From assembly GCA_024399035.1 (NCBI GenBank), contig JAKSID010000008.1, forward strand, positions 1 to 64,000: a stretch of 64,000 nucleotides of DNA. Direction: 5' to 3'. Positions 19,001 to 26,506 of the stretch are shown here, one piece after another. A model generated the notes under the pieces. That model was not told the origin of the DNA. It worked only from the letters and a program-made list of their open reading frames with translations, and ran no database searches. The position numbers and the translations under genes are program-made. How positions within the stretch are numbered: the stretch's first letter is position 1; each line of letters starts with the position of its first letter. The stretch comes from Fibrobacter sp. (GTDB lineage: Bacteria; Fibrobacterota; Fibrobacteria; Fibrobacterales; Fibrobacteraceae).

Positions 19001-19927
19001 GACAATCCCATCGTGGCAAATACCGCCGAAATCACACAGCCCGTTCTGATCACCGACACCAAGAAGGATGCTCAGGCCGTGGGTGAAGAACTGGGTGTTC
19101 AGGGTAACTTGATCGACTTCGACATTTCCAAGAACATGGCCGAGCAGACCACCAAGGACATTGCAAAGCTTGATGCCTACGTTGCAAAGCTTACTGGTTC
19201 TACTAGCGCCGACACCTCCTACGAAGTAACAGAAAAGACCCAGGCAGAAGCCGAGCAGCAGTTGTTCGCAGACATTACAACTGATGTGATTGGTGAAAGC
19301 TACGGCATTCCCGACGACATCGTCCAGGCAGTCAAGAACGGCGATATCACCGCAAGCAACTATAAGGATAAGATCAAGGACAAGACTGTTCTTAACACGA
19401 TCAATAGCTTGATCAGCGAAAGCATCGAAAACAGCCGCGACTCTACCATGACCGTAACCCCGGGTACCGTCACTGGCTACGATGAAATCTTTGCACAGAT
19501 CGCAAGCGGAGCAATCTCCGAAAAGGATCTTAAGAAGGCCGGTATTAGCGAAGTGGTAATCCAGGCCATCAAGGATGGAGTACTGACCACAGCAAACATC
19601 GAGGAATTCCGCAGCGGCGAACAGTCCCTGATCTCCGAGAACGCCGTGGCATTGCTCTACCGCACCCGCTACTACGACCACCTGGGCAACTACGTAGGCG
19701 GTACGTCTGGCACCATCAAGTGCACCGACGACATCTACGGAACCGGCGGTTGCCTCGACAACAAGGGTAAGCTGTTCCTGGCCTGGAATATGCGCGACGA
19801 TAACGGCCGACTGGTTGCAACCGGCATCTACATCGCCCGCCTTGAAATCAAGATCAAGATTAACGGCAAGGTCACCACAGAGCAGGTCCGCGACAAGCTC
19901 ATGGGCGTCCGCCGCGGAAAGAACTAA
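16004..19927 (+). CDS. Fibro-slime domain surface protein (copy 2)
   Basis: A 1307-residue paralogue of the preceding protein. Signal peptide to about residue 26 (FAMAQG); N-terminal domain; a serine/glycine linker (SSSSSVKSSSSS, then GGNNPGGN) at about 107-140 that copy 1 lacks; then the fibro-slime domain with FDFYGDDDVWVFIDNRLAVD near residue 440 and GGQHRQVAG, DLDTMG and FRMRTSIDL. The central beta-rich region, the helical segment and the C-terminal FLAWNMRDDNGRLVATGIYI module match copy 1 in order. Serine-rich linkers are a hallmark of Fibrobacter secreted enzymes. The start at 16004 follows AGGAGAG. It has its own leader hairpin and terminator. Confidence 0.9.
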   Translation: MWSNKMFKGLALVLAFCASFAMAQGLQLNVTYNGTPLYYKVGTNGCTQAKTTTPEGYRITINTVQDVAVKLYSDRQCANKLAESTTGELFAEGKTATIAISAAPAAKDPKSSSSSVKSSSSSRNPGGNNPGGNTAAGKTIIRFLTPWTNTSAVLFVNGDSTAIMTKVKNYCGWFEASLNPPAAGLNVHFKQTIGLNYVGAEGMVNKEPTSASYISLDSIAALTDTIWVQGYKNDVPALFAKYPGVLGECPLKKFPVTVFDWLHGSKGDGENGNGASTYGVSADFGSGGCGGSNAKDASGNGYMKGMVEYKLGSNGVPVPANPFPSECKLTTHLDKWFLPEVVAKKNGVEYTNMTCRDLYISMDNAGFWLAEVSSNTISEGNEKNKGGMFLVDDFEFLDDAQTVKNPYYDRLNGSGGYHNFGFAVKIQATFEYVPGQYFDFYGDDDVWVFIDNRLAVDIGGQHRQVAGAVDLDTMGLTVGQTYNFHIFYVERHTSSSNFRMRTSIDLQVDASIFITSNKKATATDYNVWQINKKNKLSCGYDASNTEVDTTGGASTFRLTGGNLEEPEILGIGTHFEGLKITSDSTFSIDSAAIVEAAALAPGHYFLEITLKSDPSQTTTIEIVIPSYPLPTIAFADEKWKVIGNGTEISGNQATISTLAYEIYPVNITFLEESATVNDYNRKISISASSPLIDIIDKDGNVISKVTLDDKAQATFYIRANGAVSGATLLIKGTAAKASYWKNLSFIEPPIPRITLAVISDRNGDGRGDSLYAEFDKDFDNSNILDSVQFTFGETFAVISSSDIKKVGSNKIVVTSKGDCGAESICGFGTRQFTGGENSVYTGNIGTWVTYKENGNTHNLKTTNDPVQDGIGPIVVKATKETMSDGNKKLTLTLSEAITDDSRKEFYTQMFQYICPRNGEDKVPEDAVQQGGNGKTVTLVFSPSTLESVYPTDGDQVRFTPNKFAVDLNGNNPHQNNPWVTIIGDQELSNEAPKVIAVTPDNPIVANTAEITQPVLITDTKKDAQAVGEELGVQGNLIDFDISKNMAEQTTKDIAKLDAYVAKLTGSTSADTSYEVTEKTQAEAEQQLFADITTDVIGESYGIPDDIVQAVKNGDITASNYKDKIKDKTVLNTINSLISESIENSRDSTMTVTPGTVTGYDEIFAQIASGAISEKDLKKAGISEVVIQAIKDGVLTTANIEEFRSGEQSLISENAVALLYRTRYYDHLGNYVGGTSGTIKCTDDIYGTGGCLDNKGKLFLAWNMRDDNGRLVATGIYIARLEIKIKINGKVTTEQVRDKLMGVRRGKN

Positions 19928-19956
19928 CCAACAACAGTTGCAAAATTCTTCATAAG

Positions 19957-19985
19957 AAACCTCCCTTTGCAGGGAGGTTTTTCTT
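19957..19985 (+). terminator. Intrinsic terminator after fibro-slime copy 2
   Basis: The stem AACCTCCC-TTTGCA-GGGAGGTT is followed by TTTCTTTT. Confidence 0.9.
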
Positions 19986-20011
19986 TTGAACCAATAGTCA
20001 AAATTCAAAAA

Positions 20012-20042
20012 AAAAGAACCCCGCCGAATAGGCGAGGTCCTC
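20012..20042 (-). terminator. Intrinsic terminator of RNase G/E gene
   Basis: On the minus strand ACCTCGCC-TATT-CGGCGGGGT forms a stem followed by a long T-run, 28 bases past the rng stop. Confidence 0.8.
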
Positions 20043-20069
20043 TTCAAGTCCAGCGACTTCAGCAAGGAA

Positions 20070-21605
20070 TTAAACGAAGTTGTAAAGGTCTGTGATGTCT
20101 TCGTTGTTCTTGTCGTACATCCAGAACTGGTTCACGTGGGCATGTTCATCTTCCACCAGGTTGATGGTCATACTGTGCTTGTGTTCCAAGTAGTTGAACA
20201 TACGGTTGTGATCCTTGCAGAACACATCGACCACATAGGGGCTAACCACGAGGGTAACTTCGCGGAGCTTGCCCTTGGCCTTGGCGCGAGCCATCCAACG
20301 GTCGATCATGCCAAGAGTGCTTTCCAGAGTTGCAATGCGGCCACCGCCACAGCAAACCGGGCAGACAGCAGTCTTTTCGGTCATGAGGTTTACGCGGACA
20401 CGCTTACGGGTCACTTCCATGAGGCCGAACTGGCTAATGGGGGCCGGCGTAATCGGGGCCTTGTCGCGGCGGATTGCCTTGCGGAATTCCTGATAGACGG
20501 TCTCGTTATCCGCATCGGTCTCCATATCAATGAAGTCGATGATGATAAGACCGCCCACGTCACGGAGGCGCAGCTGCTTTGCGATTTCGTGGCAGGCATC
20601 GATATTCGTTTCCAGAATGATCTTGGCCTGATCCTTGCCATGAACCTTGGGACCAGTGTTCACGTCGATAGAGACGAGAGCTTCGGTCTGTTCGATGACC
20701 AGGTTACCACCGCGGGGCAGCGGAACGGTACGCTGCAGGGAGCGAGCGTAGTCGTTTTCAATCTTGAAGTATTCGAACAGGCTTTCGTTAGAACTCCACA
20801 GCTTCACCTTGTCCAGCTTGTCCGGAGACAGAACCTTGAGGTATTCGCGGAGAGCGAAGTATTCGTCGCGATTGTCGATATACACGTAGTCGGTGTTATC
20901 GCTGAAGTATTCGCGGACAGTCTGTTCGATGGAATCGGATTCCTCGTAGATGCAGGTTTCGGCAGGCTGGTTCTCGAAGTTGTACTTCGTCTGTTCCCAC
21001 TTGCTTTCCAGTTCACGCATCTGCTTGTTGATTTCGAATTCGGATTCGTTCAAGCCGTTGGTACGTACGATATAGCCCACATCGCGACCCTTCAGGCGGC
21101 GGACCACCTTCTTGAATTCGCGGCGCTTGGCCGGATCACGTTCACGCTTGGACACACCGATAAAGTTGGTACCCGGCATGCAGACCAGGAAACGGCCGGC
21201 AAAGCTGAGATGAGTGGTCAGACGGGCACCCTTGGTGCTGATGGGTTCCTTAACCACCTGGACCATGATTTCCTGGCCTTCGTGGAGGATTTCATCAATA
21301 GGCACTTCCTTGGAGGAACCGCCTTCGTCATCATCGTCACCGTATTCGCGACGAAGCAGTTCGTTGCGATCGACGGCGTCTTCCTGATGGAGGAAGCCGG
21401 CCTTCTCCAGGCCGATGTCAATGAACGCAGCCTTCAGTGCCGGAAGCACCTTCTGGACCACGCCCTTATAAATATTGCCCAGAACTCGATTAGAAGAAAC
21501 GCCTTCCACTACCAATTCGACGAGTTCACCGTCTTCCATGATAGCGATACGCTTTTCATAAGGCGTCTTGCTAATCAAAATCCCGCGCTTACACTTATTT
21601 GCCAT
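20070..21605 (-). CDS. rng: Ribonuclease G/E family endoribonuclease
   Basis: A 511-residue RNase G/E protein that cleaves single-stranded RNA during rRNA maturation and mRNA decay. The N-terminal S1-like domain covers about 15-110 (VLGNIYKGVVQKVLPALKAA, FIDIGLEKAGFLH). The two catalytic aspartates of the DNase I-like domain are in ALVSIDVNTGPK and GGLIIIDFIDME. A zinc-link motif, CPVCCGGG, follows. The length fits RNase G-like proteins without the long RNase E scaffold tail. An AGGAG site before ATG 21605 fixes the start; an upstream in-frame codon is unsupported. It is monocistronic. Confidence 0.93.
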   Translation of the reverse strand: MANKCKRGILISKTPYEKRIAIMEDGELVELVVEGVSSNRVLGNIYKGVVQKVLPALKAAFIDIGLEKAGFLHQEDAVDRNELLRREYGDDDDEGGSSKEVPIDEILHEGQEIMVQVVKEPISTKGARLTTHLSFAGRFLVCMPGTNFIGVSKRERDPAKRREFKKVVRRLKGRDVGYIVRTNGLNESEFEINKQMRELESKWEQTKYNFENQPAETCIYEESDSIEQTVREYFSDNTDYVYIDNRDEYFALREYLKVLSPDKLDKVKLWSSNESLFEYFKIENDYARSLQRTVPLPRGGNLVIEQTEALVSIDVNTGPKVHGKDQAKIILETNIDACHEIAKQLRLRDVGGLIIIDFIDMETDADNETVYQEFRKAIRRDKAPITPAPISQFGLMEVTRKRVRVNLMTEKTAVCPVCCGGGRIATLESTLGMIDRWMARAKAKGKLREVTLVVSPYVVDVFCKDHNRMFNYLEHKHSMTINLVEDEHAHVNQFWMYDKNNEDITDLYNFV

Positions 21606-21964
21606 TAAAACTCCTAAAAGTTCGACAAAACTTGATAGACACGATAATAGATTTTGGCCCCAAGACCGGTCCAAAAGTATGGGCCCTGTCCGAGCCCCGC
21701 GCGCTTCTTGACGGAAAGTACCGACTGCCTGCCAACGCGAGACCTGGGGACCATAAATATATAATATGATTTTTATGCGGGGGAAGCCTCCCCCTCGCTC
21801 AAGCCCTTTTTAAGGTCTTTTGCTACCCCCTCTGCGGGGGCACGCCCCCGCAACGCCCCCAACCGTTGACAAATTGTACAACATATTTTTCAGCCAGCGC
21901 ATCAAAAAAGTTTCGCCAAAGTCTATATTCTAACCGTAAGGAATTTGGGAAACCAGGAGGCTCT
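21606..21964. other. Intergenic region with two GC-rich hairpins
   Basis: A 359-bp divergent region. GGGGGA-AGCC-TCCCCC lies at 21779-21794, and the perfect 9-bp stem TGCGGGGGC-AC-GCCCCCGCA at 21833-21852. The GC-rich words stand out from the A/T-rich surroundings and look like an intergenic repeat. ATAAATATATAATATG at about 21752 may be part of a promoter. No gene is convincing. Confidence 0.45.
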
Positions 21965-22546
21965 ATGTCCATCAGGAAACATTGGGGAAAAATCACCTTA
22001 GGCATTGCGGCAAGTTTTTGGGCCGGCTGTAACGATAGCGGCACCGAGGCGGAATACATCCAAGGTGGCGAAAACGTCTGCACAAACGAGCAAAATGAAG
22101 AATGTGGCGGTGGTGCTGTCATCGCACTCTATGGCGTCGCCCCCACTTATGACATCAGCTCCAGCAGCATAACCGGTGACTGCACCGAAGGTAACTGCGC
22201 AGAGTCTTCCTCCGGCATGGGAGAATCCTCTTCCAGCGTCAATAGCGAATATCCCTACGTGCTCTATTCCGATCCCTCGGTACACTGCAAGGACTCGTCC
22301 AGAACCGAATTCGTTACATGCGCCACCAGCAATTCCAAGATCAGTGACATTGACGAGCCAGCGCCATTATACGGAGTAACCGCCCCGGTATGCACGCCGC
22401 ACCAGTTTACGACATCCTACATCCAGTGCGATAACGGAGAAACACTCACCTACGGCTATAAGAAAAAGGACGACGTTATTTACACCCCCGAAGAATACGA
22501 ACAAGTATTCGGCAAGGAAAATCCTGGCGATTCCGCCGACCAATAA
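21965..22546 (+). CDS. Small serine-rich lipoprotein
   Basis: A 193-residue protein with a signal peptide and a lipobox-like end (AASFWAGC, cysteine near residue 20). The mature region has serine-rich stretches (SSSSITGD, ESSSGMGESSSS) and several cysteines (CTEGNC among them) that could form disulphides. The AGGAGG before ATG 21965 sets the start. It is followed by a 69-residue membrane protein. The serine texture is typical of Fibrobacter exported proteins. No known domain was recognised. Confidence 0.65.
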   Translation: MSIRKHWGKITLGIAASFWAGCNDSGTEAEYIQGGENVCTNEQNEECGGGAVIALYGVAPTYDISSSSITGDCTEGNCAESSSGMGESSSSVNSEYPYVLYSDPSVHCKDSSRTEFVTCATSNSKISDIDEPAPLYGVTAPVCTPHQFTTSYIQCDNGETLTYGYKKKDDVIYTPEEYEQVFGKENPGDSADQ

Positions 22547-22557
22547 GCAGCCTTCAG

Positions 22558-22767
22558 ATGGCCCTGCTCCTCACCATCATATTCTTCGCCTGGTTCATCA
22601 GCAATATTGTCCGCGGTAAGGTTTCATACCAAAACTTCGATATTGAATTCAGAGAACATCCGGTGCAGTTCATCATCATCCAGATTTTCATCCTTGGATT
22701 CGGGCTATTCTGCCTGAACCGCTTTCTAAACGAGTTCGGAATCTACATCACCAAGATTTTTTCTTAA
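22558..22767 (+). CDS. 69-residue membrane protein
   Basis: Two hydrophobic helices (LLLTIIFFAWFISNIV and FIIIQIFILGFGLFCL) flank a short charged loop. It starts 11 bases after the lipoprotein gene and is probably co-transcribed. Its last four bases overlap the 3' end of the convergent HAD gene. No Shine-Dalgarno is clear. The function is unknown. Confidence 0.5.
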   Translation: MALLLTIIFFAWFISNIVRGKVSYQNFDIEFREHPVQFIIIQIFILGFGLFCLNRFLNEFGIYITKIFS

Positions 22768-23834
22768 TTCAAATGAGTGGGCGGGGCGCCGGCACTATTT
22801 TTTATAGCAGCCTGCTTGGTAGCCACGATCTTGTCTGCAATGGTACGAGCCTTTTCTGTAAGCCAAAGCCAAGAAGTTGTGGCTTCGCTGTAGTCGGCTT
22901 CGCCATACATCTGCACGCGGCCATCACGACGAAGCGATTCCACCTGACGCATGCCCTTCACATCGCCCTTGGGGTACACGGCGAAGGTGCTGCCTCCATT
23001 GTAATTCAAGATGCTGAATGCAGGGACGTCGCTGGGACCGTCGGCGATGTACACCATGTTCTCGAAGGGAACGCGGCGGCTGGCGCGGGCGATGGAGGAG
23101 TTGACGTCGATGGTTTCGGGATACTTGTTGGAACCCTTGTTGATCTCGAAGAGGTAGCGGGTCTTGGAAGTGTTATCCAGGGCGCAAGCGATTTGGGTGA
23201 TTTCTGGTACTGTAGCAGAGCCTGCTTCGATTGCTTCGCCCTTCGGGCTCGCAATGACATCAGAAGCGAGAGCTGCGCAAGAAAGTTTACTTTCTTGCAT
23301 AGCCGAGCTGACATTGTCATGCGCTCGCGCAATGACATCGGTTTCTAAGAAGCCGGGCTGGAGAACGTCTTCGATGAATTCGCAGCCGAAGATTCCATCT
23401 ACGAAAGGAGCGATGGCGCTGCCCTTGATAGTCTCTGCAAACCCAGTACTAACAACGTAATGTTCCAGGCGAATATCGAAGGCCTTGTACTTGGGGTCTT
23501 CTTCAATCAGCTTTTTCACTTCGCCAAAGAAATTCGGGAGGCCCGGATAGAACGTCAGTTCCTTGCCGAATTCACGAAGGAGTTTGTTGTTCAAGCCCTT
23601 GAAAAGCCCTGCCTTGACGTAAGTCAAGATGTGGTTCAGATAGCTGGTATCTGCATTGATAGAAATTCCCTGGGCGCCGTAGCGAACCTTGAGGGCGTTG
23701 ACTTCCTGCCAGAACTTGCCGCCGTCTACGTTGTAGTGGCGGAACAAAGGGTCTTGCATATAGGAGCTGATAAGGGTCTTGTCGCAGTCCCAAACCATGG
23801 CGATGATGTTCTGTTCAAATGCTGAATTTGCCAT
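22764..23834 (-). CDS. HAD-superfamily phosphatase with in-frame repeat insertions
   Basis: A 356-residue HAD-like hydrolase. Motif I is AMVWDCDKTLIS (DxDxT) near residue 15. A cap domain follows, then YVVSTGFAETIKGS as motif II and YIADGPSDVPAFSILNYNGG as motif IV, with aspartates for Mg2+ binding. Between residues ~170 and 205 the sequence changes to VIARAHDNV and DVIASPKGEAIEAGSA, encoded by palindromic repeats that keep the frame open. AAGGAG five bases before the ATG sets the start. The substrate is unknown; small-molecule phosphates are typical of the family. Confidence 0.8.
   Translation of the reverse strand: MANSAFEQNIIAMVWDCDKTLISSYMQDPLFRHYNVDGGKFWQEVNALKVRYGAQGISINADTSYLNHILTYVKAGLFKGLNNKLLREFGKELTFYPGLPNFFGEVKKLIEEDPKYKAFDIRLEHYVVSTGFAETIKGSAIAPFVDGIFGCEFIEDVLQPGFLETDVIARAHDNVSSAMQESKLSCAALASDVIASPKGEAIEAGSATVPEITQIACALDNTSKTRYLFEINKGSNKYPETIDVNSSIARASRRVPFENMVYIADGPSDVPAFSILNYNGGSTFAVYPKGDVKGMRQVESLRRDGRVQMYGEADYSEATTSWLWLTEKARTIADKIVATKQAAIKNSAGAPPTHLN
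23226..23262. repeat. Interspersed palindromic repeat (type 2) inside HAD gene
   Basis: CTTCGATTGCTTCGCCCTTC followed by GGGCTCGCAATGACATC. A diverged copy lies just outside the gene at 23865-23895. It is translated on the minus strand as DVIASPKGEAIEAG, foreign to the HAD fold. Confidence 0.75.
23310..23340. repeat. Partial palindromic repeat inside HAD gene
   Basis: CATTGTCATGCGCTCGCGCA followed by ATGACATC shares the CGCAATGACATC end with the neighbouring copy and is translated as DVIARAHDNVSS. Confidence 0.55.
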
Positions 23835-23864
23835 ATGAACTCCTTTTTAAGTCTTGTTAACTCC

Positions 23865-23895
23865 GCTTCGATTGCTTCGCTACGCTCGCAATGAC
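23865..23895. repeat. Interspersed palindromic repeat (type 2), intergenic copy
   Basis: CGCTTCGATTGCTTCGCTAC followed by GCTCGCAATGACAAG lies between the HAD and LytM-like genes. The 152-bp spacer also has GCACGAAGTGC and ACACCTTTGGTGT mini-hairpins. Confidence 0.7.
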
Positions 23896-23986
23896 AAGCA
23901 AGCCGAGAGCAGCAGAAACAAGTTAGCTTATTTCGATTGCCGAGGCGCAGCAAGTCAGGCACGAAGTGCCAATGACACCTTTGGTG

Positions 23987-24817
23987 TTACTTCGTAATAA
24001 AGAAACTTTCCGGGTTGACGGATGTGCCGTCCAAGCGAATCTCGTAGTGAAGCCCAATGCTAGATTCCGTGCCGCTTTCGCCGATGATAGCGATAGGCTG
24101 CCCACGCTTCACCTTGGCATTCGCTTCCACCAGGTTCTTACCGAGGTGCGCGTAGAAAGTCTTCACCTTCTTCGTATGTTCAATTTTCATAGAAAGCCCA
24201 AAGCCGCGATGCTTGCGAACTTCGGTCACAACGCCAGCGCCTGTGGCATAAACCGTATCGCCTTCCACTGCAACATAGTCAATGCCACGGTGGGGCAAGT
24301 CCTGGTCCGTAAAGGGATCGTGAACCATTTCAAAACGCTTCTTAATAGCGTGGCCGTTCTTCATAGGGTGAATCACCGGAATCTTTGCCGCCAGCGTAGA
24401 ATCCGTTTCCAACGCAGCAATCAACTTGCGGAAAGAGCTTTCAATTTCCTTAAGGCCCTTGCGCTTTTCCAAAGTCTTTTCTTCTTCAGCAATTGCAGAT
24501 TCCAGGGTAAAGCCCAAGCCGCCAGACTTCATGGTGCTATCGCGGAGCAGGCGGGTCTCCTCCACCTTGAGGATAGTCTCGTCCACAGAGGCGCGGATGG
24601 TGGAAAGTTCCTTCTTGATGGCCACATTCTGGCGATGGATATCCGTAATGTTTCCGCTCGTTACGTTGTTCAAAATGCTTACAGGAGAAAACATGATAAA
24701 ACCGGCAATGCCGGCCACAACGCAGACAACAGAAATAATAGCCCCCGCCAGGGAGACCTTGTAATTCTTACCCGAGTTTGTCTTACTCGGGAATACATGG
24801 ATCTCAAGTTTCTTCAT
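23987..24817 (-). CDS. LytM/M23-like membrane-anchored protein, probably degenerate
   Basis: A 276-residue protein with one N-terminal membrane helix (about 24-45), a coiled-coil region (about 60-140) and a C-terminal M23 domain (about 170-270). M23 peptidases cut peptidoglycan cross-links; zinc ligands are His and Asp in PHRGIDYV (H176, D180) and the last His in LHYE (H257). The catalytic HxH motif reads SSIGLHYE, with glycine (G255) where the first His belongs. It may therefore be an EnvC/NlpD-like regulator of other hydrolases rather than an active enzyme. It overlaps the coiled-coil gene upstream by 14 bases, implying translational coupling. Confidence 0.82.
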   Translation of the reverse strand: MKKLEIHVFPSKTNSGKNYKVSLAGAIISVVCVVAGIAGFIMFSPVSILNNVTSGNITDIHRQNVAIKKELSTIRASVDETILKVEETRLLRDSTMKSGGLGFTLESAIAEEEKTLEKRKGLKEIESSFRKLIAALETDSTLAAKIPVIHPMKNGHAIKKRFEMVHDPFTDQDLPHRGIDYVAVEGDTVYATGAGVVTEVRKHRGFGLSMKIEHTKKVKTFYAHLGKNLVEANAKVKRGQPIAIIGESGTESSIGLHYEIRLDGTSVNPESFFITK

Positions 24818-25082
24818 CTTCGCCCGGATTCTCGATTCGGTTTTCCAGAGACTTGATGCGACGCTTGCGCTCTTCGATGGCGCCCAGCAATTCTACCACG
24901 GAGGGGTCGTCCTTGATGGCAGCCAGCAGGCCTTCCTTGACGGCCATGTGGAGCTTCTGACCCAGGGTCTGGAAGTTCTTTTTCAGTTTAGATTCCTCTG
25001 TAGCCAGTTCCACGCGCAGTACAGCGGAGGAGGCCGCGGACATAGCCTTGTTTTTGAGCTTATTTAGAGGTGTTTCGTACAT
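24804..25082 (-). CDS. 92-residue coiled-coil protein
   Basis: A small, highly charged helical protein (for example KSLENRIENPGEDEET at the end) with no signal peptide. It starts just downstream of AAGGAAA and overlaps the M23-like gene. The pair probably acts together at the envelope. No family was recognised, though the helical, end-charged layout resembles small division or cell-shape accessory proteins. Confidence 0.6.
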   Translation of the reverse strand: MYETPLNKLKNKAMSAASSAVLRVELATEESKLKKNFQTLGQKLHMAVKEGLLAAIKDDPSVVELLGAIEERKRRIKSLENRIENPGEDEET

Positions 25083-25145
25083 AAAAAATTTCCTTGTTCG
25101 ATAAATAAATTAGTTTTTTATCCGTAACAAAATTGGAGATTTTCT

Positions 25146-25295
25146 ATGAGCCGTCGTGATCGTAGACATGCAAAGCAAGAAGTCAAGAAATTTACGCCCA
25201 AGAAGAAGAATGCGTTGAACACATGGGTAATCGCTGCCCTTGGCGCTCTCGCTGTCGTTTTCTTTGTCGGCACAATGTTAATCCAGAGAGGCTAA
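25146..25295 (+). CDS. 49-residue single-helix membrane protein
   Basis: A short gene from ATG 25146 to a TAA one base before dnaN. The product has a basic N-terminus (MSRRDRRHAKQEVKKF) and one membrane helix (TWVIAALGALAVVFFVGTML). GGAG lies a few bases before the start. Packing against dnaN, with one base between stop and start, suggests co-transcription. The function is unknown. Confidence 0.6.
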   Translation: MSRRDRRHAKQEVKKFTPKKKNALNTWVIAALGALAVVFFVGTMLIQRG

Positions 25296-25296
25296 A

Positions 25297-26412
25297 ATGA
25301 AGTTCGAGATCAAGAAGTCCGTCTTGCAGGAAGCTCTGCAAACCGCAATTACTGCAATTCCTAACAAGTCCACCCTCCAGATTCTGAACAACTATTCCCT
25401 CCGTCTGGAAGGCAATATTCTCGAAATCTGCGCTACTGACTTGAACCTTGGTATCAGGACCAAGCTTGAAGTCAACGGCGAACGTGACGGCGAAGTCGTC
25501 ATCAACGCACGCAAGTTCTCCGAACTCATCAAGGCTTTGGTTGACCCCGCTATTGAAAACATCAGCATCGACGTTCAGGACTACCTGACCAAGATCAAGT
25601 GGAGCGAACGCGGCCAGGCCAGCATCATGGGCTTCGACGCAAGCGACTTCCCTCCGTTCCCGGAAGTGGAAGGCACCACCTTGACCTTCGCTGCAAGCGA
25701 ACTGGCATTCCTCGTTGAAAAGACCGCATTCGCAGTTTCCAACGACTCCACCCGTCAGAACCTGAACGGCGTCTATCTCGAAGCAGTGGACGGCAAGGTT
25801 TCCATGGTTGCAACCGACGGTCACCGTATGGGCCGCGCAAGCATCGACCAGGAAGGCGCAAGCCTCGCCAACGGCGTGATCATTCTGCCCAAGGTTCTCC
25901 AGCAGATTTTGCGCATGGCAAAGAACGACGAACAGATCGAAGTTCGCACTACCGATACTCACATCTTGTTCAGCACCGGTTCTACCCAGATCATTTCCAA
26001 GCTGTACGAAGGACCGTATCCTAACTACCGCGCTGTGATTCCGCAGAACTTTGAACGCTCTGTTCAGGCTAACGCCGTTGAACTGCAGAACAAGGTCCGC
26101 AGCATCCTGCCTATGGCAAATCCCCGTACCCATCAGATCCGTTTCCAGATCGATGGCAACCTCATGGAACTGTCTGCTACCGACCCGGATGTTGGCGGTG
26201 ATTCCCGCGAAGCTCTGGCTGTAACTCACAGTGGCGAAGGCAGCTTCAGCATCGGTTTCGACGGTCGCTACATTTCCGAAATTCTCGGTATGTGCAAGAG
26301 CGAAGAAGTTGTTCTTAAGATGAACACTCCCATTGGCGCTTGCATTATCGAACCGGTTGGCGACAACATGGGCTTCAGCTTCCTGCTGATGCCGCTGCGT
26401 TTGACCGACTAG
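25297..26412 (+). CDS. dnaN: DNA polymerase III beta subunit (sliding clamp)
   Basis: A 371-residue sliding clamp that holds DNA polymerase III on DNA. The three clamp domains are evident: domain 1 (about 1-125), with ILNNYSLRLEGNILEICATD; domain 2, with FAVSNDSTRQNLNGVYLE; domain 3, ending in the typical PVGDNMGFSFLLMPLRL. It sits directly behind the 49-residue membrane protein and ahead of a strong terminator. dnaA and recF, the usual neighbours, are not beside it, so the dnaA-dnaN arrangement is broken here. Confidence 0.97.
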   Translation: MKFEIKKSVLQEALQTAITAIPNKSTLQILNNYSLRLEGNILEICATDLNLGIRTKLEVNGERDGEVVINARKFSELIKALVDPAIENISIDVQDYLTKIKWSERGQASIMGFDASDFPPFPEVEGTTLTFAASELAFLVEKTAFAVSNDSTRQNLNGVYLEAVDGKVSMVATDGHRMGRASIDQEGASLANGVIILPKVLQQILRMAKNDEQIEVRTTDTHILFSTGSTQIISKLYEGPYPNYRAVIPQNFERSVQANAVELQNKVRSILPMANPRTHQIRFQIDGNLMELSATDPDVGGDSREALAVTHSGEGSFSIGFDGRYISEILGMCKSEEVVLKMNTPIGACIIEPVGDNMGFSFLLMPLRLTD

Positions 26413-26435
26413 TCGATCAGCGAAAGCAAGAAATT

Positions 26436-26467
26436 AAAAGTCCCGCCCACAAGGCGGGATTTTTTGT
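26436..26467 (+). terminator. Intrinsic terminator after dnaN
   Basis: TCCCGCC-CACAA-GGCGGGA forms a 7-bp stem followed by seven T, 29 bases after the stop. Confidence 0.92.
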
Positions 26468-26506
26468 TTGCGAGAAACGCACCGTTTGTTAATTTATATG
26501 TAATTT

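Noticed and set aside
18680..20065. 461-residue minus-strand open frame opposite fibro-slime copy 2
   Set aside because: It lacks a domain and runs through the intrinsic terminators of both neighbouring genes.
20136..21608. 490-residue plus-strand open frame opposite rng
   Set aside because: It is antisense to RNase G/E with no ribosome site or recognisable domain.
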